A DNA stretch of 64,000 nucleotides from Thermodesulfobacteriota bacterium (GCA_013153525.1 JAADEG010000048.1:1-64000), one strand, 5' to 3'. Numbered from the stretch's first letter, positions 19,734-29,539 are shown. Numbers and translations: made by a program. Notes: generated from the letters alone by a model not told the origin.

Positions 19734-20451
19734 CTTCTAAAGCTTCCCTTAGGTCAAGAGTTCCTTCGTATATAGCCCTTCCTGTTATAACACCAAGAAG
19801 GTTTTTGTTAACATTAGAAAGCTTTTTTAGTTTTTTAATGTCTTCTATCGTTGAGACCCCTCCTGCAACAAAAACAGGGTGTTTTGTATAAGAAAGCACC
19901 TTTTCAACGAGTTCAGTGTTAACCCCTTCCTGAGTTCCGTCTCTTTCAATAGCAGTAACTATTATTCCAAAAAGTGGTAACTCGTCTAAGGACTTTAGAA
20001 ACTCCTGATAATGGTATTCTGAAACCTTTAACCAACCTGCTATTGCTACTTTGTCTCCTTTTATGTCAACGCTTACTATTATTCTTCTTGGAAACTTTTC
20101 ACAGACTCTTTTGAGCCACTCCTTAGATTCAACTGCTTTTGTTCCAAGAATTACCTGGGAAATCCCTCCTTCTATGTAAGTTTTAATGTCTTCTTCTTTT
20201 CTTATACCCCCTCCTACTTGAACAAAAGCTTTTACCTGAGAAGCAATTTTTAAAATTAGCTCTTTGTGAACGGGTTTTCCTTCTTTTGCTCCGTCAAGAT
20301 CAACGATGTGAATTCTCTGAGCTCCAAGGTCTTCAAACATCTTAGCATAACTTAAAGGATCCTTACCATAAACCTTAGTCTTGTCGTAGTTTCCTTGAAA
20401 CAACCTTACTACTTGAGAATTTCTTAGGTCTATAGCAGGAATAACGAGCAT
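19714..20451 (-). CDS. hisA: ProFAR isomerase HisA
   Basis: VIPAIDLRNSQVVRLFQG, HIVDLDGAKEGK, QVGGGIR. Confidence 0.95.
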   Translation of the reverse strand: MLVIPAIDLRNSQVVRLFQGNYDKTKVYGKDPLSYAKMFEDLGAQRIHIVDLDGAKEGKPVHKELILKIASQVKAFVQVGGGIRKEEDIKTYIEGGISQVILGTKAVESKEWLKRVCEKFPRRIIVSVDIKGDKVAIAGWLKVSEYHYQEFLKSLDELPLFGIIVTAIERDGTQEGVNTELVEKVLSYTKHPVFVAGGVSTIEDIKKLKKLSNVNKNLLGVITGRAIYEGTLDLREALEVAQNGL

Positions 20452-20478
20452 GTTTTTCCTCCAAAATTAGCAATATCT

Positions 20479-21213
20479 TCAAATTATAGCATAAGTTTTT
20501 AAGATAGCAGTATCTCTTTCAAAACTAAATACCCGAGGGACGGCATTTATTACATCAGCTTTAGAACAAAATTCTACATCTTTTTCAAATCCAGCTTTTA
20601 TTAATTCTTTTCCGTGACACGAGTTAAAAAAGGCACTTTTTAGGTCTTTATTTTCTTTTACTTCTGGAAACATAGCCTTTACGGAAAGAGGAAATTTGTT
20701 AGCTATAAACGATCCAGCATACAGGTCTTCTGTTGACCATTCCTTTTTACCAAATACACCTGCTGGAATAACGACAATGTCTGCGTTTTCTTTTTTGGCA
20801 ATGTTTAAAGCAATTTCAGAAACAGCTTTAGCATTAATACAGCTACCAACGAGCACAGCTTTTGCTCCTTTGCAGGCAATTATTCTTCTTGCTCCAGAGG
20901 TTGAAGTAAATATAACCTTTTTACCTTTAAAAACTTCTTCACCAGCATTAAGTATTTCTACAGGGCTATTTCCAAAGTCAAAACCTTCAATTTTAATGTT
21001 ATTCCTTTCTCCTACGAGGAGTGCTTCTGGATGCTTGTTTTTTAAATTGAAAGCGAGTTCAACTTCAGGCACTACGAAGACTTCACTTACCTTTAATTGA
21101 AAAAGAACGCTTAAAGTAGCACTTGCCCTAAGAGCATCAACGACGATAGCAATTGCTTGTTTCTCAACTGCTAACCTGCAACCTTTTTCCCCAGAAAAGA
21201 TATAAAGATTCAT
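20479..21213 (-). CDS. comB: 2-phosphosulfolactate phosphatase (ComB) family protein
   Basis: VVDALRASATL; GNSPVEI; TSTSGARRI; EDLYAGSFIANKF. Confidence 0.8.
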   Translation of the reverse strand: MNLYIFSGEKGCRLAVEKQAIAIVVDALRASATLSVLFQLKVSEVFVVPEVELAFNLKNKHPEALLVGERNNIKIEGFDFGNSPVEILNAGEEVFKGKKVIFTSTSGARRIIACKGAKAVLVGSCINAKAVSEIALNIAKKENADIVVIPAGVFGKKEWSTEDLYAGSFIANKFPLSVKAMFPEVKENKDLKSAFFNSCHGKELIKAGFEKDVEFCSKADVINAVPRVFSFERDTAILKTYAII

Positions 21214-21235
21214 AAAGTAATTTATTTAAATTTTT

Positions 21236-22348
21236 TTACACTAATTCCTTTATTGCTTTCCACAAAAGTCTGCTCTGGGGTCTTACCGTTCCTTCAACAG
21301 GATTGTAAAAAATTATATTTTCTTCTATTAAAAACCTGCGAACTCTACGGGGGATTTTTACGCTTTGAATTTCTCCCTCCTTTAATCTTTCCAGCGCCTC
21401 TTTAACTTCGTTTTCTCTTATTTTTCCCTTTTCACCTTCCTCAACAGCCTCAAGAAAATCTCTGAGTTTTGCAACCTGGTCTTTAAGCATTCTCTCAAGA
21501 GCCTCTTTTTCGTTAAGCCCTCTCTTCTTTTCCTCAAAAAGACTTATTATGTCTCCGATTTTTCCTCCTATGTAATCCCACACAAGCTCTTTATCCTCAA
21601 AACCAAACTCTTCATATACTCTAAACGCAGTTTCCCTATCAAAATCGTCAACGAGAAGATACTTTGCTCTTCCCTCAAGCCTCGCGTTACTGTAAACATC
21701 TTCTATAAAAAGGCAGTCACTCGTTGCACAGAGGGAGTGGCAGAGGTGCCGCTCTTTTGTCATCCCTATAAGAAAATTAAATAACCCTTTAAGTACTGAC
21801 TGTCCGGTTGCATTTATTACATCCTTTATCGTTTGCATCTCATCTAATATCAACACCGGTTGATACCCTTCTTCTCTTATTTCCTCAAAATACTCCTCTA
21901 AATACGCAAATATGTCTTCAACTTTGTCTGCTCTCCTAAATAGTAAATCAAACATGTTTTCTGGTATAGGTATTCCCTTCAACTTGTGTAAAACCTTTAC
22001 TCCACCTTTTAATACTTCCTTTATAAACTCCTTTGTCTCTTCTGACACTTTTCCTCTTTTAACTTTAAAAAGTACTCTGATTAAGTCGTTTATTGTTTGT
22101 ACATCTCTCCATCTAAAATTTATGTAAAACACCACATAATCGTCTGGTAGCTCCTCTATAACCTTCATCAATAGAGCGGTTTTTCCACTGTTTATTGGAC
22201 CATAGACGAAATACACGAAATTGGGTCTTCCACTTAAAATCGCCTTTAGCTCCCTTTTCTCCTTTTCTCTATTAACGAACTCTGGTATGTCTATCATGTT
22301 CATCCTAACTTTAATATACCATAAAATAGCAGGTACATAAAATAGCAA
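21236..22348 (-). CDS. Archaeal-type AAA ATPase (ATPase_2-like); likely start ~22303 or 22297
   Basis: FVNREKEKRELKAIL...VYGPINSGKTALLMKV Walker A; PVLILDEMQTI Walker B. Confidence 0.83.
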   Translation of the reverse strand: MLFYVPAILWYIKVRMNMIDIPEFVNREKEKRELKAILSGRPNFVYFVYGPINSGKTALLMKVIEELPDDYVVFYINFRWRDVQTINDLIRVLFKVKRGKVSEETKEFIKEVLKGGVKVLHKLKGIPIPENMFDLLFRRADKVEDIFAYLEEYFEEIREEGYQPVLILDEMQTIKDVINATGQSVLKGLFNFLIGMTKERHLCHSLCATSDCLFIEDVYSNARLEGRAKYLLVDDFDRETAFRVYEEFGFEDKELVWDYIGGKIGDIISLFEEKKRGLNEKEALERMLKDQVAKLRDFLEAVEEGEKGKIRENEVKEALERLKEGEIQSVKIPRRVRRFLIEENIIFYNPVEGTVRPQSRLLWKAIKELV

Positions 22349-22451
22349 GTATTAAAAATTTAAAATAAATCGTTAAAAAGGTTGAAAAATTAAAAATCTA
22401 TACCAAAATTGATTATATAGGCTCAAAAATTTTTGGAGGAAAAGGGTAGTC

Positions 22452-24548
22452 ATGCTTGAATTCGTCTTTAATCCCAAGTCTGTAGCAATAATCGGTGCAT
22501 CAGATAAACCTGGTAAAATAGGGTTTATATTGGTAAACAACCTTTTAAAAGAGGGTTACAAAGGTAAAATTTATCCAATTAATCCAAAACACGAAACTCT
22601 ACTTGGTTTGAAGTGTTATCCTTCTGTAAAAGAGGTTAAGGAGGAGATAGACCTTGCAGTAATAGCAATACCAGCTAAGTTCGTGCCAGGCGTCGTTAAG
22701 GAGTGTGGAGAAGCTGGTGTAAAGGCTGTAGTGGTTATAAGTGCAGGTTTTAAAGAAGTAGGGCACGAGGGAGCAAAACTTGAAAAAGAGCTCGTTGAAG
22801 TTGCAAAAAGCTACGGAATAAAACTCGTAGGTCCAAATTGCCTTGGAGTAATAAACACTGCTTTACACTTAAACGCAACCTTTGCAGAAAAAATACCTCC
22901 ACCTGGTAGAGTCTCTTTTTTCTCTCAATCAGGTGCTCTGGGAGTAGCTCTTATTGACTGGTCTATAGAAAATAACTTTGGGTTTGGCAAGTTTGTAAGT
23001 CTTGGAAATAAGGCAGATCTTAACGAAACCGACTTTCTTGAATACTTTGGAGAGGATCCAGATACAGACATAATACTTGGTTACATAGAGGATGTAAAAG
23101 ACGGTAGGAGGTTTCTTGAGGTAGCTCAAAAGGTTGCGAGAAAAAAACCAGTTATAATTATAAAGTCTGGTAGTACTGAAGCCGGAGCAAGGGCAGCATC
23201 TTCTCACACAGGTGCACTTGCAGGCTCAGATAGAGCTTTTACTGCAGCATTTAAAAAAGCAGGAATAATTAGAGCTTATGGAATTAAAGAATTGTTTGAG
23301 CTTGCAGAAATTTTTAAGTCAGGAAAGCTTCCCCAAGGTAACAGACTACTCGTAGTTACTAATGCAGGTGGTCCTGGAATTATTGCTGCAGACGCTGCTG
23401 ATAAACTCGGTATTAAACTTGATCCCATGAGCAGAGAATCCATAGAAGCTCTGGTTAAAAAACTCCCACCTTCAGCCTCTCTTTATAACCCAGTAGATGT
23501 AATAGGAGATGCAACTTCCGAAAGGTACAAAGTGGTTCTTGAGCAAGCGATAAAGGACGAAATAGTTCAGGGTATATGCGTAATTTTGACTCCTCAGGCA
23601 ATGACAGATGTGGAAAATGTAGCTAAGGTGATTATTGAAACCAACGAAAGGACTGATAAACCCATTTTTGCAAGCTTTATAGGAGGTGAAGGAGTAAAAG
23701 GAGGAGTAAAACTTCTTAAAGAAAAAAGTATCCCCTGTTACGAAGATCCACTGATTGCAATTACAGCTTATAGAAAACTTATAGACTTTAAGTTTTTTAA
23801 GGAAAGACCAGTTGAAAAAATAGAAGACATAGAGATACCTCCAGATGCTAAAGAAAGGGTAAAAGTCATCCTTGAAACATTACAGGATGCAGGAGTAAGA
23901 GCAGTTGGAGAAGAAAACTCAGCTAAGATTCTACAGTGTTATGGATTTACTTTTCCCAGAAAAAAACTTGCAAGAACTCCTGACGAAGCAGTAAAAATCG
24001 CAGAAGAAATCGGATATCCAGTAGTATTAAAGATTTCTTCTCCTCAAATCTTACACAAAACAGATGTAGGAGGCGTAAAACTCGGGCTCAGGACTCCTGA
24101 AGAAGTGAAACGAGCTTTTGAGGAGATAACTTTAAATGCAAAGAGATTCGTTCCTGATGCTTACATAAAAGGAGTTGTCGTTTGTGAAATGATTACCGAA
24201 GGAAAAGAGCTTATTCTTGGGGTTAGTTACGACAATACTTTTGGGCACATGGTTATGTTTGGATTAGGAGGAATTTATGTAGAGGTATTTAAGGATGTTA
24301 GCTTTAGAATAGTTCCTGTTTCAAGAAGTGAGGCAATAGAAATGATTGACGAAATAAAAGGAAAAAGCCTTCTTGAAGGCGTAAGAGGAGAAAAGCCCTA
24401 TGACAAAGAGGACATTATTGACAAAATACTAAGATTGTCGCAGTTAGTTAAGGACTTTCCAATTATAAAAGAAATAGACATAAATCCTTATATAGTTAAA
24501 CATCAGGGTGGCGTTGCCCTTGACGCAAGAATAATAATCAACTACTAA
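22452..24548 (+). CDS. ADP-forming acetate/acyl-CoA ligase (fused alpha-beta)
   Basis: FNPKSVAIIGASDKPGKIG; SHTGALAGSD; ATP-grasp C-terminal half. Confidence 0.92.
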   Translation: MLEFVFNPKSVAIIGASDKPGKIGFILVNNLLKEGYKGKIYPINPKHETLLGLKCYPSVKEVKEEIDLAVIAIPAKFVPGVVKECGEAGVKAVVVISAGFKEVGHEGAKLEKELVEVAKSYGIKLVGPNCLGVINTALHLNATFAEKIPPPGRVSFFSQSGALGVALIDWSIENNFGFGKFVSLGNKADLNETDFLEYFGEDPDTDIILGYIEDVKDGRRFLEVAQKVARKKPVIIIKSGSTEAGARAASSHTGALAGSDRAFTAAFKKAGIIRAYGIKELFELAEIFKSGKLPQGNRLLVVTNAGGPGIIAADAADKLGIKLDPMSRESIEALVKKLPPSASLYNPVDVIGDATSERYKVVLEQAIKDEIVQGICVILTPQAMTDVENVAKVIIETNERTDKPIFASFIGGEGVKGGVKLLKEKSIPCYEDPLIAITAYRKLIDFKFFKERPVEKIEDIEIPPDAKERVKVILETLQDAGVRAVGEENSAKILQCYGFTFPRKKLARTPDEAVKIAEEIGYPVVLKISSPQILHKTDVGGVKLGLRTPEEVKRAFEEITLNAKRFVPDAYIKGVVVCEMITEGKELILGVSYDNTFGHMVMFGLGGIYVEVFKDVSFRIVPVSRSEAIEMIDEIKGKSLLEGVRGEKPYDKEDIIDKILRLSQLVKDFPIIKEIDINPYIVKHQGGVALDARIIINY

Positions 24549-24561
24549 GGAGGATACAACC

Positions 24562-25623
24562 ATGAAACCCGTGTTTTTAATTTCCAATAAGCCTTATACA
24601 GGAAGAAATGTACTTGCCCTTGCAATAGGAATGAATCTGAAAGAAAAAGGCTTATCCGTAGCATACACGAAAATTCTCGGTAAGGTTCCGGTTAAACACG
24701 AGGATGTAATAGTTGACGAAGAGGCACTTTTTATTCACAAGATGCTTGAGTGCGACGAACCTGTTGAGTGGTGTTCACCAGTTGTTCTTACCTACGAGCT
24801 TGAGTACAGACTCTTTGAAAGAGACGATGTTAATTTAAGAGGTAAAGTAATAGAGGTTATAGAAAATCTTAAGTCTAAAAAGGATGTCTTACTCGTAGTA
24901 GGAGGAGACAATCTTTTTGAGGGATTTGCCTTTGGTATAGATTCTTTAAGTTTGGTAAAGGAGCTTGATGTTAAGGCTCTCGTGGTTCAGAGCTGGGAAT
25001 CTCAGACATCCGTTGACGACATATTGGGAATAAAAGCCCTTATAGGAGACAAGTTCGTTGGAGCAGTATTAAACAAGGTCCCTGCTGAGGAATACATGCA
25101 CATAAAAGAAGAAGTAGTTCCTTATCTTCAGTCTAAAGGAATACAGGTCTTCGGAGTTTTTAAGAAAGATAAACTTCTTGAAGCAGTTACTATAAGAAGA
25201 CTCGTTGAAGTGGTGGGTGGTGCTATAGTGTGTTGTGAACACAAGCTTGACGACTATGTAGAAAACATAAGTGTTGGAGCAATGGATCCAGACAACGCAC
25301 TTAAGTACTTTCTTAAAATACCAAATAAAGTAGTAATTACTGGAGTTCATAGAACAGACATTCAGCTCATGGCTCTTGAAACCTCTACTAAGTGTTTAAT
25401 TTTGACTGGTGGCCTTCATCCAAGTGAGCTCGTGGTAAACCTGGCAAAAGCTAAGTGCGTCCCAATTATCGTTACTGTTCTTGACACCTTCTCTGTTGCA
25501 GAAAAAATTCAAAACCTGATGGGTAAAACGATTATTAAAGAGGAGTTCAAGGTAAAAAGAGCTAAAGAAGTTATCGGAGAGAAGTTTGAAATGGAAAAGT
25601 TTTTGAAAGCTATTTCAGATTAA
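24562..25623 (+). CDS. BioD-like/DRTGG domain protein (Pta N-terminal-like, no PTA catalytic domain)
   Basis: ISNKPYTGRNVLALAIG P-loop-like start; DRTGG-like region VVITGVHRTDIQLMALETSTKCLILTGG. Confidence 0.78.
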   Translation: MKPVFLISNKPYTGRNVLALAIGMNLKEKGLSVAYTKILGKVPVKHEDVIVDEEALFIHKMLECDEPVEWCSPVVLTYELEYRLFERDDVNLRGKVIEVIENLKSKKDVLLVVGGDNLFEGFAFGIDSLSLVKELDVKALVVQSWESQTSVDDILGIKALIGDKFVGAVLNKVPAEEYMHIKEEVVPYLQSKGIQVFGVFKKDKLLEAVTIRRLVEVVGGAIVCCEHKLDDYVENISVGAMDPDNALKYFLKIPNKVVITGVHRTDIQLMALETSTKCLILTGGLHPSELVVNLAKAKCVPIIVTVLDTFSVAEKIQNLMGKTIIKEEFKVKRAKEVIGEKFEMEKFLKAISD

Positions 25624-25651
25624 ATCTAACTGATTTTAGGAGGACGAAGTA

Positions 25652-26956
25652 ATGTTGGGTTTAAAGGCTAAGTGGATAATTCCTTCTGCAGAGGAAAAAC
25701 CCATAGAAAACGGCTGTATTTTAATAGAAAACGGCAAGATAAGTGACATAGTTCAAAACGAAGCTCTTTTGTCAGACTTAGAAGTTTATGATCTTGGTGA
25801 AGCTATTGTTTTTCCTGCACTCGTTAACGCACACACCCACATTTCTATGAGTATTTTTAGAGGAATTGCAGAAGACTTACCTCTTATGGTGTGGCTTACT
25901 CAATACATATTTCCAGTAGAGGCAAAGTTAAAGAGAGAGTGGGTTTATTGGGGAGCCAAACTTTCTTTGATAGAGATGATAAAAAGTGGAACAGGTATCT
26001 TTTGTGACATGTACATATTTGAGCCTGAGGTTATAAAAGCAACTAAAGAAGCAGGATTAAGAGCAACCTTAGGGGAAGGACTGTTTGACTTTCCTTCTCC
26101 TGGATACGGACCTCTTGAAAAGGGTTTTGAAATTACAGAAGAGCTTTTAAGGACTTATGAAAGCGACGAATTTATTAACATAGCAGTAAGTCCTCACACC
26201 CTTTACACATGTAGTCCTGATACTGTTAAAAAGTGCGTTGATTTGGCAAAGAAGTACGAAGCTAAGTTACACATCCACTTGTGTGAAAACCAAGAGGAAC
26301 TAAAGGTGGTAAAAGAAAAACACGGAAAAGCTCCTATTGAAATTATGCAGGAGATAAATGGGCTTGGAAATTTTCTTATTTCTGCTCACTGCGTAAAAAT
26401 AACTGATGAAGAAATAAACCTGTTTGCAGAAAAAGGAGTTTATCCGGTTCATTGTCCAGAGAGTAATTTAAAACTTGGTTCAGGGATTGCGCCGATAGTT
26501 GAGATGCTATTAAAAGGAGTTAAGGTTTGTCTTGGGACAGATGGTCCTGCAAGTAATAATGATCTTGACATGTTTTCAGAAATGCGTACTGCAAGTCTCG
26601 TACAAAAAGGTATTAAAGAAGATCCTGCTGTGATTTCTGCAAAGGATGTTTTTAAGATGGCAACAGAAAACGGAGCAGAAGCACTTGGATTTAACAAGTC
26701 AGGCAGACTTGCAAAAGGTTACAATGCAGACCTGGCAGTGGTTGACCTTAAAAATTCGGTACTTCAACCGATTTATGATCCTCTTGCAACTCTCGTTTAT
26801 TCTGTAAAAGCTGGACAGATTTCTCACCTGATGATAGGTGGTAAGTGGATAATGAAAGATTACGAATTACTTACTCTTAACGAAGAGGAAGTCGTTCAAA
26901 AAGTCAAAGAAATACAGGAAGAAGTTTTAGAAATTTTGAAAGGTCAAAGCAACTGA
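25652..26956 (+). CDS. mtaD: Amidohydrolase, MTA/SAH deaminase-like (or MqnX-like)
   Basis: VNAHTHISMSIFRG, HLCEN, AHCVKI, CLGTDGPASNNDLDMFSEMR. Confidence 0.85.
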   Translation: MLGLKAKWIIPSAEEKPIENGCILIENGKISDIVQNEALLSDLEVYDLGEAIVFPALVNAHTHISMSIFRGIAEDLPLMVWLTQYIFPVEAKLKREWVYWGAKLSLIEMIKSGTGIFCDMYIFEPEVIKATKEAGLRATLGEGLFDFPSPGYGPLEKGFEITEELLRTYESDEFINIAVSPHTLYTCSPDTVKKCVDLAKKYEAKLHIHLCENQEELKVVKEKHGKAPIEIMQEINGLGNFLISAHCVKITDEEINLFAEKGVYPVHCPESNLKLGSGIAPIVEMLLKGVKVCLGTDGPASNNDLDMFSEMRTASLVQKGIKEDPAVISAKDVFKMATENGAEALGFNKSGRLAKGYNADLAVVDLKNSVLQPIYDPLATLVYSVKAGQISHLMIGGKWIMKDYELLTLNEEEVVQKVKEIQEEVLEILKGQSN

Positions 26957-26971
26957 GGAATTTTTCAGCGT

Positions 26972-26995
26972 GTATGGGAAATTTTTCCCAAATAC
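26972..26995. repeat. Imperfect palindrome between mtaD-like gene and CBS gene
   Basis: GTATGGGAAATTTTTCCCAAATAC; no following T-run. Confidence 0.6.
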
Positions 26996-27045
26996 TTAAA
27001 GTTTTAAGCGTTTTAAGGTGTAATAATTACGAAGGTTGAGGGATG

Positions 27046-27061
27046 TGGCATTTGGTTTGCA
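27046..27061 (+). promoter_or_regulatory. Predicted sigma-54 (-24/-12) promoter
   Basis: TGGCATTTGGTTTGCA matches TGGCAY-N5-TTGCA with correct GG/GC spacing. Confidence 0.72.
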
Positions 27062-27092
27062 TACAGATAAAAAAATAGTTTAGGAGGGTATT

Positions 27093-27488
27093 ATGATAGA
27101 AATTGAAAAGATTAGGGTTAGGGATGTAATGAGTAGTCCTGTTACTACGATTGATGGAAATGCTACTGCAAAGGAAGCAGCAAAGATAATGATAGAAACT
27201 GGTTATACAGGGCTCGTGGTTGAAAGAGTAGATGAAGAGGATGCTTACGGAATAGTAACGGTAAAGGATATTGCGTACAAGGTTATAGCAAAGGGGTTAC
27301 CTCTTGAAAAGGTTAAGGTTCTTGACATAATGACCAAACCTTGTATTACGATTCCTGATTATTACGACATTAAGTACGCAGCAAAACTCATGGCAATGAC
27401 AAACATTATTAGGCTCGTGGTGGTTTCAGACAACAAGTTAGTGGGTATGATTACTTTAAGAGACATTTTAAAGCCTTTTGTTAAGTAA
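27093..27488 (+). CDS. Tandem CBS domain protein
   Basis: VRDVMSSPVTTIDGNATAKEAAKIM and LDIMTKPCITIPDYYDIKYAAKLM. Confidence 0.92.
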   Translation: MIEIEKIRVRDVMSSPVTTIDGNATAKEAAKIMIETGYTGLVVERVDEEDAYGIVTVKDIAYKVIAKGLPLEKVKVLDIMTKPCITIPDYYDIKYAAKLMAMTNIIRLVVVSDNKLVGMITLRDILKPFVK

Positions 27489-27514
27489 AAAATTACAAAA
27501 AGGAGGGAGAGGGC

Positions 27515-29497
27515 ATGGCAGAATTAATGTCTTTACTTAAAGAAAGTAGAATTTTTTATCCTCCACAGGAAGGAAAAGATCAGGCTTATATTGCTTCAAG
27601 ATATCAATACAAACAGATTTACGAATATTCTTTGGATGATCCTGACGAATTTTGGGCAGAAAGGGCAAAAGAGCTTATCACCTGGTTTAAGTATTGGGAT
27701 AAGACCTGTTATTGGGACTTTTACAAGCCAGAAATTAGGTTTTACGAAGGTGGAAAACTTAATGCCTGTTATAACTGCGTTGACAGACATTTAGAGGATC
27801 CTGCAACCAGGAACAAGGCAGCAATAATATGGCAGGGAGAACCTGATAGAGATGTAAAGGTTTATACTTATCAGATGCTTCACAGTGAAGTGTGTAAGTT
27901 TGCTAAAATTTTGAAAAATCTTGGGGTTCAGAAGGGAGATAGAGTAACTATTTATCTTCCTACTATGCCAGAGTCAATAGCAGCAATGCTTGCTTGTGCG
28001 AGAATAGGTGCTATTCACAGTGTAGTATTCGGTGGATTTTCAGCAGAGGCATTAAAGGTTAGAATTCTTGATGCACAAGCAAAAGTTCTTATTACATGTG
28101 ATGGAACATACAGAGGAGGAAGGAGAATAAGTCTGCTTGACAGAGCAGAAGAGGCGATAAAGGACTGCGAGTGTATAGAACATTGTATAGTTATAAATCG
28201 TTTTGGAGACAAAATAGAGCTTAAAGACGACAGGTGTGTACTTTACGAGGACTTGAAAAAAGACTTAAGTGTTTTTGAGTATTGTGATTACGAAATAATG
28301 GATGCAGAGGATCCACTTTTTATACTTTACACTTCTGGAACTACGGGTAAGCCAAAGGGGCTTTTCCACACCACAGGAGGATACTTGGTTTATGCAGCCC
28401 ACACTACGCAATGGGTATTTGACTTAAAACCAGAAGATGTATATTGGTGTACAGCAGACATAGGATGGATAACTGGTCACTCTTACATAGTGTATGGACC
28501 TCTTGCACTTGGTGGCACGGTATTTATTTACGAGGGTGTACCAACTTATCCTGATCCTGGTAGGTGGTGGGAACTCGTTGATAGGTATCAAGTAAGCATT
28601 TTTTACACTGCACCTACAGCAATTAGAGCACTTATGAGAGAAGGAAACGAGTGGCCTTTAAAGTACAATCTTTCCAGTTTAAGACTTCTTGGAACAGTAG
28701 GAGAGCCTATTAATCCAGAGGCTTGGTATTGGTATTACAAGTATGTAGGTAGAGAAAGGTGTCCAATAGCAGATACTTGGTGGCAGACAGAAACTGGTGG
28801 ACACATGATAGCGCCTATTCCTTATGCAATTCCTCAGAAACCTGGTTCTGCAACATATCCTTTGCCTGGAATAGATCCCGTTATTCTTCGTTCAGACGGA
28901 ACAGAAGCAGACATTAATGAAGGAGGACACCTCTGTATAAGAAGAGCGTGGCCTGGTATAGCAAGAGGTATTTGGGGAGATCCAAATCGTTATAAAGAAG
29001 TATATTTTAGCAGATTTCCTGGCTATTATTACACAGGAGACGGAGCAAGAAAAGACGAAGACGGATATTACTGGATTATGGGAAGACTTGACGATGTTAT
29101 AAATGTATCTGGACACCGTCTTGGAACGATGGAACTTGAGTCTGCGTTCGTTGAACATCCAGCAGTTGCAGAGGCTGCAGTAGTTGGATTCCCTCACGAG
29201 ATTAAAGGAGAGGGTATTTTTGCTTATGTAGTTCTTACTGAAGGATACGAGCCTTCAGACGAGCTTAGAAAAGAACTCGTCCAGCACATTAGAAAAGTCA
29301 TAGGACCTGTTGCAACTCCTGATTACATTTTGTTTGCTCCTGGTCTGCCAAAGACGAGAAGTGGAAAGATTATGAGAAGAATCCTTAGAAAGATTGCAGC
29401 AGGTCAGTTTGAAGACCTTGGAGATACCACAACACTTGCAGAACCAGAAATCGTAGAAAAACTCATAGAACTTAAGAAAAGCTTAGATAATAAGTAA
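27515..29497 (+). CDS. acsA: Acetyl-CoA synthetase (AMP-forming)
   Basis: YTSGTTGKPKG, WWQTETGGHMI, SGKIMRRILRK. Confidence 0.95.
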   Translation: MAELMSLLKESRIFYPPQEGKDQAYIASRYQYKQIYEYSLDDPDEFWAERAKELITWFKYWDKTCYWDFYKPEIRFYEGGKLNACYNCVDRHLEDPATRNKAAIIWQGEPDRDVKVYTYQMLHSEVCKFAKILKNLGVQKGDRVTIYLPTMPESIAAMLACARIGAIHSVVFGGFSAEALKVRILDAQAKVLITCDGTYRGGRRISLLDRAEEAIKDCECIEHCIVINRFGDKIELKDDRCVLYEDLKKDLSVFEYCDYEIMDAEDPLFILYTSGTTGKPKGLFHTTGGYLVYAAHTTQWVFDLKPEDVYWCTADIGWITGHSYIVYGPLALGGTVFIYEGVPTYPDPGRWWELVDRYQVSIFYTAPTAIRALMREGNEWPLKYNLSSLRLLGTVGEPINPEAWYWYYKYVGRERCPIADTWWQTETGGHMIAPIPYAIPQKPGSATYPLPGIDPVILRSDGTEADINEGGHLCIRRAWPGIARGIWGDPNRYKEVYFSRFPGYYYTGDGARKDEDGYYWIMGRLDDVINVSGHRLGTMELESAFVEHPAVAEAAVVGFPHEIKGEGIFAYVVLTEGYEPSDELRKELVQHIRKVIGPVATPDYILFAPGLPKTRSGKIMRRILRKIAAGQFEDLGDTTTLAEPEIVEKLIELKKSLDNK

Positions 29498-29504
29498 TCT
29501 TTTT

Positions 29505-29535
29505 AAAAAAGCGGGGTTTTCCCCGCTTTTTGTTT
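29505..29535. terminator. Bidirectional terminator between convergent acsA and 29540 ORF
   Basis: AAAAAAGCGGGGTTTTCCCCGCTTTTTGTTTTTTT. Confidence 0.9.
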
Positions 29536-29539
29536 TTTT

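Noticed and set aside
20696-21100. 134-aa plus-strand ORF inside the comB gene
   Set aside because: Shadow ORF opposite a supported minus-strand CDS; low-complexity composition.
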